From Streptomyces silvae (lineage in GTDB: Bacteria > Actinomycetota > Actinomycetes > Streptomycetales > Streptomycetaceae), in assembly GCF_016745505.1 (NCBI RefSeq), contig NZ_JAERUC010000069.1:1-64000 (forward strand): a DNA stretch of 64,000 nucleotides, in the 5' to 3' direction. Under the pieces are notes generated by a model. That model was not told the DNA's origin. It worked only from the letters and a program-made list of their open reading frames with translations, and did no database searches. Shown here one piece after another: positions 24,824-33,235 of the stretch (its first letter is position 1; every line of letters starts with the position of its first letter). Position numbers and translations under genes: made by a program.

Positions 24824-25192
24824 CTACCGGCCGCCGGACCCGTCCCGCTGCGACTCCTGGAAGTCGACGACGGCCTCGCCGTGCCGGTCCGCCCACTCCG
24901 TCAGGGCCGCGATGGGCACCACGAGCGTCCGGCCGAGCTCGGTCAGGCTGTACTCGACCCGCGCGTCCTCGTACACATGGCGCTCGACGAGGCCGTAGCC
25001 CTGGAGCTTGCGCAGTGTCTGGGTGAGGACCTTGCGGGAGATGCCGCCGATGAGCCCGACGAGTTCGCCGTGCCGGCACGGCCGGCGGCTGAGCGCGAAG
25101 ACCACGACGACGGCCCACTTGTCGGCGATGATCTCGATCGCCAGCCGGGCCGGGCAGTCGGCGAGGAAGACGTCTCCGGCCGGGTGGCTCAT
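24824..25192 (-). CDS. HxlR-type winged-helix regulator (QorR-like)
   Basis: 122-aa HxlR/DUF24 protein: DCPARLAIEIIADKWAVVVVFALS (about 12-36), GGISRKVLTQTLRKLQGYGLVERHVYEDARVEYSLTELG (about 51-90). The cysteine in the DCP segment is in the position used for redox sensing in QorR/YodB-type relatives. Divergent from a quinone oxidoreductase, the same pairing as qorR/qor2 in Corynebacterium. No Shine-Dalgarno; TACCTT lies 7 nt before the ATG, so probably leaderless, and the operator covers that hexamer. Confidence 0.92.
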   Translation of the reverse strand: MSHPAGDVFLADCPARLAIEIIADKWAVVVVFALSRRPCRHGELVGLIGGISRKVLTQTLRKLQGYGLVERHVYEDARVEYSLTELGRTLVVPIAALTEWADRHGEAVVDFQESQRDGSGGR

Positions 25193-25200
25193 GGAAGGGA

Positions 25201-25218
25201 AGGTACCAGGAGGTACCT
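25201..25218. promoter_or_regulatory. HxlR operator between hxlR and the oxidoreductase gene
   Basis: AGGTACC-AGGA-GGTACCT, a perfect 7+4+7 inverted repeat overlapping the likely -10 of hxlR. The GTACC-N4-GGTAC-like spacing suits HxlR dimers. It also lies about 90 bp before the oxidoreductase ATG, near a TAATTT hexamer (25229). Confidence 0.8.
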
Positions 25219-25307
25219 GGCCGCTCAGTAATTTCGTTGGTGTGCGGGCGGAACCGGCCCCCGGAGCCGCACCCAGCCACCCACCGAGAGAAGGACGGGT
25301 CACACCC

Positions 25308-26288
25308 ATGCCACGAGTCGTCGTGTTCGACAGGACCGGAGCCCCGGACGTCCTGCACCTCGTCGATGAACCGCTCGACGAGCCCGGCACCGGCGAGGTG
25401 CGGATCAGGATCGAGGCCGCCGGCGTCAACCGGCTCGACCAGATGATGCGCGCCGGCCACTACCCCGGGCCGGTCCGGCTGCCGCACGCCCGCCTGGGCT
25501 GCGAGGGAACCGGCACCGTCGACGCCGTGGGCCCCGGCGTCGAGGGGATCGCGGCCGGCGACGCGGTCATCATCACCGCCGTGCCCGCGATGGACCTCAA
25601 CGGGACCTACGCCGAATACACCACCGTGCCGGCCGCATCCGTCGTCCCGCGGCCCGCCGGCCTCGACGCCACCGCGGCCGCGGCCCTCTGGGTGGCGTAC
25701 TCCACCGCCTACGGCGCGCTCGTCGAGAAGGCCGCGACCCGGCCCGGTGACCACGTCCTGATCACCGCCGCATCCAGCGCCGTGGGGCTGGCCGCGATCC
25801 AGGTCGCCCGCCAGCTCGGCGCCGTGCCCCTGGCGGTCACCCGCAGCGGCGCGAAGAAGGACGCCCTGCTCGCCGCCGGCGCGGAAGCCGTCATCGCCAC
25901 CGACCGGGACGACGTGTCCGAGGCAGCCCACCGGCACACGGGCGGGGCCGGCGCCGACATCATCCTCGACACCGTCATGGGACCCGGCCTGGCGGACCTG
26001 GCCAAGGCGGCCAAGCCCGGCGGGACCCTGGTCACCGCGGGCTGGCTGGACCCCCGGCCCGCGTCGTTCCCGATGAACTGGCCGCTGACGATCATCGGTT
26101 ACGCGAGCTTCGAGCACACGCTGGACCCCACGGTGGTCCGCCGCATCGCCGCGTTCCTGGAGGCCGGTCTGCGCACGGGGGCGCTACGGCCCACCGTCGA
26201 CCGGGTGTTCGGCCTCGACGACATCGTCGCCGCGCACGCGTACCTGGAGGAGGGCCATCAGGTCGGCAAGATCGTCGTCACCGTCTGA
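25308..26288 (+). CDS. Zinc-independent quinone oxidoreductase (MDR family)
   Basis: 326-aa medium-chain dehydrogenase/reductase of the NADPH:quinone oxidoreductase branch. GroES-like N-domain with AAGVNRLDQMMRAGHYP and LGCEGTGTVDAVGPGV, and a Rossmann domain with ITAASSAVGLAAIQVARQLGA (about 145-165). Zinc ligands of alcohol dehydrogenases are absent. It probably reduces quinones or enones under control of the divergent HxlR protein. AAGGACG lies about 12 nt before the ATG, a rather long spacing. Confidence 0.93.
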   Translation: MPRVVVFDRTGAPDVLHLVDEPLDEPGTGEVRIRIEAAGVNRLDQMMRAGHYPGPVRLPHARLGCEGTGTVDAVGPGVEGIAAGDAVIITAVPAMDLNGTYAEYTTVPAASVVPRPAGLDATAAAALWVAYSTAYGALVEKAATRPGDHVLITAASSAVGLAAIQVARQLGAVPLAVTRSGAKKDALLAAGAEAVIATDRDDVSEAAHRHTGGAGADIILDTVMGPGLADLAKAAKPGGTLVTAGWLDPRPASFPMNWPLTIIGYASFEHTLDPTVVRRIAAFLEAGLRTGALRPTVDRVFGLDDIVAAHAYLEEGHQVGKIVVTV

Positions 26289-26406
26289 TCGAGGAAGGCG
26301 CGGCGGGCGTCCGTCCCGTAGGGGAGGGGTCCCCCTTTCGGCCGACTCGCAGCCCCGCACACTTAGGCCGGTCGGCCGATGCCGGGGCCCGGGCGGGCGG
26401 AGCACC

Positions 26407-26607
26407 ATGGAATACATGAGCACCGTTTACCTGAACCCCCGCAGGACCGGCCCCGCGCACGGCGCGACCGCGGCCACCGGTCACCCCCGCAGCCACCGCG
26501 TGGGAAACGCGGTACGCGCCGTGTCCGTCTTCGCCCGCACCGCGTTCGGGGTGGCCGTCCTCGGCGAGTACGCGGAGGAGGCGGGCGTCGTCCGCCGCCA
26601 CCGCTGA
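26407..26607 (+). CDS. Small basic hypothetical protein (66 aa)
   Basis: 66-aa Arg/Ala-rich peptide, MSTVYLNPRRTG near the start and VFARTAFGVAVLGEYAEEAGV near the end, no known domain. GGAG lies 4 nt before ATG 26407; the ATG three codons later is also possible. Third positions are strongly G/C, which supports coding. It sits between the oxidoreductase and the convergent XPB gene. Function unknown. Confidence 0.55.
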   Translation: MEYMSTVYLNPRRTGPAHGATAATGHPRSHRVGNAVRAVSVFARTAFGVAVLGEYAEEAGVVRRHR

Positions 26608-26650
26608 GCCCGCCGGGGCCGGCCCGCCCCGCCTTTGTCCGCTTCCCTTG

Positions 26651-28294
26651 TCAGCTCTCCGTCAGCAGCTCGTCCGCGTCGACGATCCGGTACGCGTAGC
26701 CCTGCTCGGCCAGGAACCGCTGGCGGTGCGCCGCGAAGTCCTGGTCGATCGTGTCGCGCGCGACCACCGAGTAGAACCGCGCCTCGTGCCCGTCCGCCTT
26801 CGGCCGCAGCACCCGGCCCAGCCGCTGTGCCTCCTCCTGGCGTGAGCCGAAGGTCCCCGAGACCTGGATGGCGACTGTCGCCTCCGGCAGGTCGATCGAG
26901 AAGTTCGCGACCTTCGACACGACCAGCACGCTGATCTCGCCCTGACGGAACGCCTCGAACAGCTTCTCCCGCTGCGCGTTGCTCGTCTCGCCCTTGATCA
27001 CCGGGGCGTCCAGGTGCTCGCCGAGCTCGTCCAGCTGGTCGATGTACTGCCCGATGACGAGGGTCTGCTCGCCCTGGTGCTTGCGTACGAGCGCCTCGGT
27101 GACCTTCCGCTTCGTCGCCGTCGTCGCGCAGAACCGGTACTTCTCCTCGGCCTCGGCGGTCGCGTAGGCCAGCCGCTCCGAGTCCGTGAGGTTGACGCGG
27201 ACCTCGACGCAGTCGGCGGGCGCGATGTAGCCCTGCGCCTCGATCTCCTTCCACGGGGCGTCGAACCGCTTGGGCCCGATGAGCGAGAACACGTCCGACT
27301 CGCGGCCGTCCTCGCGCACCAGCGTCGCGGTGAGCCCGAGGCGCCGGCGGGCCTGGAGGTCGGCGGTGAACTTGAAGACGGGCGCGGGCAGCAGGTGCAC
27401 CTCGTCGTAGATCACGAGCCCCCAGTCCCGGGAGTCGAACAGCTCCAGGTGCGGGTAGATCCCCTTACGGCGGGTGGTCAGCACCTGGTACGTGGCGATG
27501 GTGACCGGCCGGATCTCCTTGCGCGTACCGCTGTACTCGCCGATCTCGTCCTCGGTCAGCGAGGTCCGCTTCACCAGCTCGTGCTTCCACTGCCGGGCGG
27601 AGACGGTGTTGGTGACCAGGATCAGCGTGGTCGCCTTGGCCTCGGCCATGGCACCCGCCCCGACCAGCGTCTTTCCCGCGCCGCAGGGCAGGACGACGAC
27701 ACCCGAGCCGCCGTGCCAGAACCCCTCGACGGCCTGCTTCTGGTACGGGCGGAGCGCCCAGCCGTCCTGGGCGAGGTCGATCGGGTGCGCCTCGCCGTCG
27801 ACGTAACCGGCGAGGTCCTCGGCCGGCCAGCCCAGCTTCAGCAGGGTCTGCTTGATCTGGCCGCGCTCGGAGGGGTGCACGGCCACGGTGTCCGGGTCGA
27901 GACGCGCCCCGACCAGCGGCTGGACCTTCTTCGAGCGGAGGATCTCCTCCAGCACCGGCCGGTCGTTGGACGTCAGCACCAGCCCGTGGACGGGGTGCTT
28001 GGACAGGGTGAGGCGGCCGTACCGCGCCATCGTCTCGGCGATGTCGACGAGGAGCGCGTGCGGCACGGGGTAGCGCGAGTACTCCACGAGCGCGTCGACG
28101 ACCTGCTCGGCGTCGTGCCCCGCGGCGCGGGCGTTCCACAGGCCGAGCGGGGTCACCCGGTAGGTGTGGATGTGCTCGGGAGCACGCTCCAGCTCGGCGA
28201 AGGGGGCGATGGCACGACGGCAGGCCTCGGCCTGGTCGTGGTCGACTTCGAGGAGCAGCGTCTTGTCGCTCTGGACGATGAGGGGTCCGGTCAC
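26651..28294 (-). CDS. Bacterial XPB-type DNA repair helicase
   Basis: 547-aa superfamily 2 helicase. An N-terminal damage-recognition-like domain (about 1-150) precedes RecA-like lobe 1 with Q-motif region LRPYQKQAVEGF, Walker A PCGAGKT (about 205) and DEVH box (YDEVHLLPAP, about 295), and lobe 2 with KVANFSIDLPEA and QEEAQRLGRVLRPK. This is the XPB/Ercc3 form found in actinobacteria. GTG 28294 chosen; AAAGGG is about 10 nt upstream. The helicase-associated gene at 37.5-40 kb is its usual companion in actinobacteria. Confidence 0.94.
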   Translation of the reverse strand: MTGPLIVQSDKTLLLEVDHDQAEACRRAIAPFAELERAPEHIHTYRVTPLGLWNARAAGHDAEQVVDALVEYSRYPVPHALLVDIAETMARYGRLTLSKHPVHGLVLTSNDRPVLEEILRSKKVQPLVGARLDPDTVAVHPSERGQIKQTLLKLGWPAEDLAGYVDGEAHPIDLAQDGWALRPYQKQAVEGFWHGGSGVVVLPCGAGKTLVGAGAMAEAKATTLILVTNTVSARQWKHELVKRTSLTEDEIGEYSGTRKEIRPVTIATYQVLTTRRKGIYPHLELFDSRDWGLVIYDEVHLLPAPVFKFTADLQARRRLGLTATLVREDGRESDVFSLIGPKRFDAPWKEIEAQGYIAPADCVEVRVNLTDSERLAYATAEAEEKYRFCATTATKRKVTEALVRKHQGEQTLVIGQYIDQLDELGEHLDAPVIKGETSNAQREKLFEAFRQGEISVLVVSKVANFSIDLPEATVAIQVSGTFGSRQEEAQRLGRVLRPKADGHEARFYSVVARDTIDQDFAAHRQRFLAEQGYAYRIVDADELLTES

Positions 28295-28435
28295 GCGCGG
28301 CGGCCCTTTCCTACGGGGGGTGGCCGCCCGGGTGCGAACAGCCAAACGTCCAGTGTGCCGCATCGGGGGCCTGAGCGGGGCGCTGCGCTGCCCGCACCTC
28401 ACCACCCGAGATCGTCGCCGGCCGCGCGGCCGGGG

Positions 28436-29458
28436 CTACCGCTGGTTCGCCGGCAGCAGCGCCAGCACCGCGACGACCGCCCGATGGTCCGTACCCGGCA
28501 CGGTGTGCTCGCCGACGGAGACCCCCGCCAGGCCGGAGCCGTGCAGGACGTGATCCAGCTGGACCAGGGGCGGGACGAGGGCGTGGCCGACGGGCCACGT
28601 GCGGGCCCATCCACGGCCGAGTTCGGCATGGGTGTCCGTGAGGCCGGCCGAGAGCAGCTTCCGCATGGGGCTGTGATCGAGGGAGGCGTTGAAGTCACCC
28701 AGGAACACGGTGTCCGGGCCGCTGCGCCGGGCCACGGAGGTCAGGGCGGCCATATCCCGTGACCAGCGCTTCGTGTCCCCGAGCGGGTAGTAGGTGTGGA
28801 CGGCCACGAGCTGCACCGTGTGTCCGCCCACCGTGACCTCGGCGGTGGTCTGGGGCCAGGCGGTGTCGACATCCGTCGTGCCGCCGTCGGACAGCGGGTG
28901 CCGTGAGTAGAGGGAGGAGTCGTACTCGGGGTGGAGCTCCCGGTAGGGCATCAGCGCACCCAGGCCCGCCTCGTCGAGCGCGTCCACACCTGCCGACGGC
29001 ATCTGCTCCACGGCGAGCACATCGATCCGCTCGGTGCGGATCAACTCCACCAGCGCACGGGCGTCGGCGCGGCCGCCGTCGGTGTTGACGGTGGCGACAC
29101 GCAACTCGGCCGATCCTGCCGGCACGTGCTGGCGCGCAGGTACGAAGCGTGGTGCCAGCAGCGCTCCGTGGGCGACCACCACGGTCGTGAGCACGGCCAG
29201 GGCCCACCGCAACCGCAGAGCGGGAACAGCGGCCATCGCTCCCAGCACCAGCACACCGAGCACGGTCGACCAGGGAAAGAGCACCATGGGCATCGCGAAC
29301 AGCGTTCCCGCGTCGAGTCCCGCCAGCCGAACGACGAGCAGAGTGGCGGGTGCGGCAGCCAGGACGCCACAGCCCAGCAGTGCCCATGCTCTTCCGCGCC
29401 GGCGGAGTGACCGCCGCCGGCCCGGGTAACTCCGTTTGTCGGTACGCGTGTTCGTCAT
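28436..29458 (-). CDS. Membrane-anchored endonuclease/exonuclease/phosphatase family protein
   Basis: 340-aa protein with three N-terminal membrane helices (about 26-46, 53-78, 84-102) and an extracytoplasmic EEP domain (about 118-335). Catalytic motifs seen are ATVNTDGG (N), AVEQMPSAG (the metal-binding Glu), VHTYYP (His), LGDFNASLDHSPM (Asp-Asn), and GTDHRAVVA (Asp-His). Typical roles are hydrolysis of nucleotide or lipid phosphodiesters outside the cell. GAGGA lies close (3 nt) before ATG 29458. Last ordinary gene before the atypical 29.5-33.2 kb cassette. Confidence 0.9.
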   Translation of the reverse strand: MTNTRTDKRSYPGRRRSLRRRGRAWALLGCGVLAAAPATLLVVRLAGLDAGTLFAMPMVLFPWSTVLGVLVLGAMAAVPALRLRWALAVLTTVVVAHGALLAPRFVPARQHVPAGSAELRVATVNTDGGRADARALVELIRTERIDVLAVEQMPSAGVDALDEAGLGALMPYRELHPEYDSSLYSRHPLSDGGTTDVDTAWPQTTAEVTVGGHTVQLVAVHTYYPLGDTKRWSRDMAALTSVARRSGPDTVFLGDFNASLDHSPMRKLLSAGLTDTHAELGRGWARTWPVGHALVPPLVQLDHVLHGSGLAGVSVGEHTVPGTDHRAVVAVLALLPANQR

Positions 29459-29948
29459 TCGTCCTCGCTCCGGAGCCGTGCCCGGCGAGATGATCGTGAT
29501 CTTTCGGTCGAGGCCTGCAAGATACCTTCACACGCCCTTGAAAATGATGACCCTCTTGTATGTACTGAGGTCTCACCGGCACAACGGCGTCGAGGCGGCG
29601 GGCGTGTATTCGAAGGTCCGTCCCGCTCCCGACGGCAGGGCCTGTTCGTCCTTCATGGGCAGCATCGACGGTGCCGTGTCCCGAACGCCGGTCATCGCGG
29701 CCAGGACGTCGGCCGAACATGCCTGGGGCCTCCGCAGGAGGAGCGCGTCACGATGCTGATCTCCACACGCGTGGGGGCGGCGGCCCAGGTCGCTCCTGCC
29801 CCTCGCCCGGGTCACCCCGTTCACCTGCGCGCCGTTACGCCGTCCGGCCCCGGAGCCCTGCGCGGCGCCGTGGGCGGCGACCTGGGACGGCTGTTACCCG
29901 GAGCGTCCCGGCCGGTGAGCTCCACTCAACACAAGACGAGAGGGCAAC
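29459..29948. other. 490-bp AT-richer intergenic region before the lysin-like cassette
   Basis: Between 29500 and 29590 the DNA is markedly AT-richer than its surroundings. A plausible plus-strand promoter is TTGAAA (29538-29543), 17 bp, TGTACT (29561-29566), which would leave a roughly 375-nt leader before 29949. A 67-codon frame at 29753-29956, preceded by a good GGAGGAG and overlapping the next start by 8 bp, contains a rare TTA codon and only moderate third-position G/C; I do not call it a gene. No clear inverted repeats. Confidence 0.6.
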
Positions 29949-32165
29949 ATGGCTGACGAGATGGTGCTTCGCGCCCAGAGGTTCATCAACACGACCTATG
30001 GAAACGGTGCGACACTCGGTATTTCCAAGCTTGCGGAGGACGGAAAGACCGGCTGGCCGGTCATGTACGCCCTGACCCGAGCGCTGCAGTACGAGATGGG
30101 CATCACCGCGCTGTCGGACGCCTTCGGGCCGGCGACGATGGCCGCCATCGCCTCCACGTACGGCAAGATCGACGAAACGAACATCCCGTCGGCCAACTTC
30201 TGCCGGATCATCCAGTCCGCCCTGTACTGCAAGGGCTACGACGGCGGCGAGATCGACGGTACGTACAACGACCGCGTGCAGGCGTCAGTCGCCGAGCTGC
30301 ACCGGAACATGGGCGTGGACGGCACCTACCCGGGCAGCGCCTTGTGGCCGAAGACGGCCAAGGGTCTGTTCAACATGGACGCGTACACCACCGTCGGTGG
30401 CGGGTCGGACACCGTCCGTGCGATCCAGCAGTGGCTCAACGGCCAGTACGTCCTGCGCAAGGACTTCTACATCATCCCCTGTGACGGTTACCACTCCCGC
30501 GATGTCGCCAAGTCGATGCTGTTCGCCATCCAGTACGAACTCGGCATGGCGGACGGCGTGGCGAACGGTGTCTTCGGCCCGGGAACCCAGTCCGGCCTGA
30601 AGTCCCACACCGTCTCGACCTCCGTCAACGCGACCGGTGTGTGGGCACGGCTCTTCACCGCGGCCATGGTGCTGAACAAGAACGCCGTGGCGTTCGGGAG
30701 CTTCACCGAAGCGGTGCGCCAGGCCGTGGTGGGTTTCCAGGAGTTCTCCCGTCTTCCCGTCACGGGGGCAGGCGACTTCTCCACCTGGGCGTCCCTGCTC
30801 GTTTCCTACGGGGACCAGTCACGCAAGGGCACGGCCTGTGACGGCGTCACCCGGATCACTCCGGAGAAGGGCGCGGCGCTCAAGGCCGCCGGTTACGCGT
30901 ATGTCGGCCGCTACCTCTACAACCCGTACCCCGACGGGGACCTCCCCGAGAAGCAGATCCAGACGGGCGAGCTGTACGACATCAAGGAAGCCGGGCTGCG
31001 CTGCTACCCGATCTATCAGACGTGGAGCCGCTCCGCCGACTACTTCAGCACCCCCCAGGGCACCAGAGACGCCGTCGAGGCCATCAACTGGGCCCGCTTC
31101 CACGGGTTCAAGGCCGGCACCGTCATCTACTTCGCGGTCGACTACGACGCGATGGACGGCGAGGTCACCTCGTACGTCATCCCGCACTTCCGCGCCGTCG
31201 CCCGGACCATCAACGAGAACTCCCAGTACCACGTGGGCATCTACGGCGCGCGTAACGTGTGCCAGCGTGTGGTCGACGCGGGCTACGCGTCCGTGTGCAT
31301 GGTCTCCGACATGTCCAGCGGATTCTCCGGCAACCTCGGTTACCCGCTGCCCTCCAAGTGGTCCTTCGACCAGATATCCACCATCACCGTGGGTTCGGGC
31401 AGTGGATCCATCGAGATCGACAACAACATCGCCTCGGGCCGCGACACCGGCCAGGGGGACTTCGCCGCCCCCATCCCGTTCTACGGCATCGACACGGACC
31501 TCGACACGGACGCCTACCGTGCCTCGATGCTGACCGACGTCCAGACCTACCTGAAGTCGATCGGTGTCGCCGAGACCGGAGGGGACGGCTGGACGGACAC
31601 GGACTGGGCAACCCTCGGGGGAATCTCCACCACCGAGGCCTACGACGCGGTCGTCGACACGGACGCGCTCTTCACCTCACTGGCCCGGACGCTGAAGATT
31701 CGCAAGGCCCTGATCCAGGCTCCGGTGATGTGGGAACTGCGCAAGCTCAATCCCCTCGACTTCGTCGCCGACGCGGCTGTCCAAGCCGGTCAGAAGGATG
31801 ACTGCAGTACCGGCTGGGGACAGATCTTCGCCAAGACAGCCATCATGGCCCGCAACTACTGCATCGGCGAAGGCATCATCAGCGGAACGGGCATGGACTA
31901 CGACGACAAGGACGACCTGAAGACCGTGTGGGACAAACTCCACAACGACCAGGAGTACAACATACGTTCCGTCGCCTACACGCTGATCTTCAACGCGGAA
32001 CTGCTCGGCATTCCGCGCCCGGACCTCACCAGCGACGACCACGTCGCCGAAGCCGTGCTGGGCCGCTACAACGGGACGGGCCCCGCGGCCGAGCAGTACG
32101 GAGCGGAACTGATGGGCCTGTACAGGGTTCTGGAGAACTACAACGCCCTCTCGCGTGCCGTGTGA
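29949..32165 (+). CDS. Large DUF1906 / lysozyme-like peptidoglycan hydrolase without signal peptide
   Basis: 738-aa protein with four parts. Residues about 1-140 and 150-290 are two related repeats (compare ALTRALQYEMGIT...FGPATMAAI with MLFAIQYELGMA...FGPGTQSGL), probably wall binding. Residues about 295-515 form a DUF1906 GH25-like glycosidase domain (YAYVGRYLYN, VIYFAVDYDA, HVGIYGARNVC, IEIDNN). The tail (about 570-738) resembles lysozyme/transglycosylase folds: a candidate catalytic Glu596 (VMWELRK), STGWGQI at about 620, NIRSVAY and RYNGTGPAAEQYG at about 705. There is no signal peptide or TM segment. GAGAGGG precedes the ATG. First of three tightly spaced genes; codon use is less G/C-biased than around it. 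Confidence 0.88.
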   Translation: MADEMVLRAQRFINTTYGNGATLGISKLAEDGKTGWPVMYALTRALQYEMGITALSDAFGPATMAAIASTYGKIDETNIPSANFCRIIQSALYCKGYDGGEIDGTYNDRVQASVAELHRNMGVDGTYPGSALWPKTAKGLFNMDAYTTVGGGSDTVRAIQQWLNGQYVLRKDFYIIPCDGYHSRDVAKSMLFAIQYELGMADGVANGVFGPGTQSGLKSHTVSTSVNATGVWARLFTAAMVLNKNAVAFGSFTEAVRQAVVGFQEFSRLPVTGAGDFSTWASLLVSYGDQSRKGTACDGVTRITPEKGAALKAAGYAYVGRYLYNPYPDGDLPEKQIQTGELYDIKEAGLRCYPIYQTWSRSADYFSTPQGTRDAVEAINWARFHGFKAGTVIYFAVDYDAMDGEVTSYVIPHFRAVARTINENSQYHVGIYGARNVCQRVVDAGYASVCMVSDMSSGFSGNLGYPLPSKWSFDQISTITVGSGSGSIEIDNNIASGRDTGQGDFAAPIPFYGIDTDLDTDAYRASMLTDVQTYLKSIGVAETGGDGWTDTDWATLGGISTTEAYDAVVDTDALFTSLARTLKIRKALIQAPVMWELRKLNPLDFVADAAVQAGQKDDCSTGWGQIFAKTAIMARNYCIGEGIISGTGMDYDDKDDLKTVWDKLHNDQEYNIRSVAYTLIFNAELLGIPRPDLTSDDHVAEAVLGRYNGTGPAAEQYGAELMGLYRVLENYNALSRAV

Positions 32166-32191
32166 CGCGGGCACGTAAGGAAGTCGGAGAG

Positions 32192-32497
32192 ATGACCGGA
32201 CGGTGGCCCGCAGTCCTGGCGGCAAATCTGCTTCTCGGTATCCCCGCAGTGGTCCCGTTCTGGCTGCTGTGGTTTCTCGCGGCGAGCTGGGTGTCAGGTC
32301 CGCCGGCCGAGGAGAACGACGGAATGGCGCTCTGGCTGGTGATCGTCGTACCCGTCGTCGGCCTGTACGCCCTGCTCTGGTCGGCCGTCAACAGGCCGCT
32401 CGCCCGCCGAAGTTCGCTCACGCCCCGCACCTACTGGCTGCTCGGCGTCCTGGGCACTCTCCTGCCGACCACGGCACTCATCATCATTTACCCGTGA
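32192..32497 (+). CDS. Small three-TM membrane protein, holin-like in size and layout
   Basis: 101-aa protein with three membrane helices (about 8-32, 44-62, 80-99), an acidic loop after the first and a basic loop (RPLARRSS) before the last. GGAGAG is right before ATG 32192; a GTG at 32162 overlapping the previous stop is an alternative. Its own stop overlaps a GTG of the next gene. It matches no family I know; position between a signal-less hydrolase and an exported M15-like protein suggests a holin-like or export role, which is inference. Confidence 0.8.
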   Translation: MTGRWPAVLAANLLLGIPAVVPFWLLWFLAASWVSGPPAEENDGMALWLVIVVPVVGLYALLWSAVNRPLARRSSLTPRTYWLLGVLGTLLPTTALIIIYP

Positions 32498-32511
32498 AGG
32501 GAATCGAAGAC

Positions 32512-33213
32512 GTGAAGCTCGAAAAATCCGGGTTCTCCAGGCGAACCGTGCTGATCCAGGCCGGCGTCATCACCACCGCGGCGGCTGTGGCTTCTCTGAC
32601 TCCGGGCGTGGCGACAGCCGCGACGGGCAAGGCGACGGCAAGTGAGCCGGCCGACCTGCCCACATCCGCCAACGGCTGGCCCCTGGTGGAGCAGGCGAAC
32701 CATGTCTCCACCGTGTGGACCCGGCCCGTGCCCGGCACCGGACTGGACTTCGACGTCCGGATCGGGGACGCGGAAACCATTCTGCTCCATGTCATCCGAC
32801 GTTTTCACTACGAAGTCGAGCAGCTTCATGGTGCCGGTCTGGCCGGCTGGCAGGCGATCGGCAGTGTGAACAAGAAGAGACCGGAATCGAATCTTTCCTC
32901 CGGTACGGCTGTGCGTATCCGCCCCGGTGCCGCTGCCCGGGGAAGCTTCTTCCCGCTCCAGGAAATCGTGCTGCGTGACATCCTCGCCGACTGCGAGGGA
33001 ACAGTCCGTTGGGGCGGTGACGACTCCCAGGTCGACGAGTCGTTGTTCTACCTCGATCGCGGCCCCGACGATCCGCAGATCCGTCGACTGGCCACCAGAC
33101 TCCGCAAGGGAGAAGTCACTCCGGGTCTCGGCGCCGGCAGTGCCGTGAACGTCATGGCGCGGTCCCGGCAGGAACGCGCCGGCCGCCTCGCCGCGGAACA
33201 GCGCAAGAGCTGA
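32512..33213 (+). CDS. Tat-exported M15-peptidase-like protein lacking the zinc ligands
   Basis: 233-aa protein. A twin-arginine signal (SRRTVLI, R10-R11) and Ala-rich core predict folded export with cleavage near residue 36. The rest resembles actinobacterial D-Ala-D-Ala carboxypeptidases of family M15: SxHxxGxAxD appears as SNLSSGTAVR (126-135), TVRWGGDD is kept, and the DExHF segment reads DESLF (175-179). All three zinc ligands are thus replaced (H to L128, D to R135, H to L178), so it should be inactive as a peptidase and may bind wall peptide. GTG 32512 has AGGGA upstream; GTG 32494 overlapping the previous stop is an alternative. Confidence 0.8.
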   Translation: MKLEKSGFSRRTVLIQAGVITTAAAVASLTPGVATAATGKATASEPADLPTSANGWPLVEQANHVSTVWTRPVPGTGLDFDVRIGDAETILLHVIRRFHYEVEQLHGAGLAGWQAIGSVNKKRPESNLSSGTAVRIRPGAAARGSFFPLQEIVLRDILADCEGTVRWGGDDSQVDESLFYLDRGPDDPQIRRLATRLRKGEVTPGLGAGSAVNVMARSRQERAGRLAAEQRKS

Positions 33214-33235
33214 ACCGCGTGCACGGCTGACCCCC

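Noticed and set aside
29753-29956. 67-codon frame before the DUF1906 gene
   Set aside because: It has a good Shine-Dalgarno but weak third-position bias, a TTA codon and no recognisable protein features.
29459-33235. Integrated phage or mobile element around the lysin-like cassette
   Set aside because: No integrase, transposase, tRNA or direct-repeat attachment sites are visible; only base composition suggests transfer.
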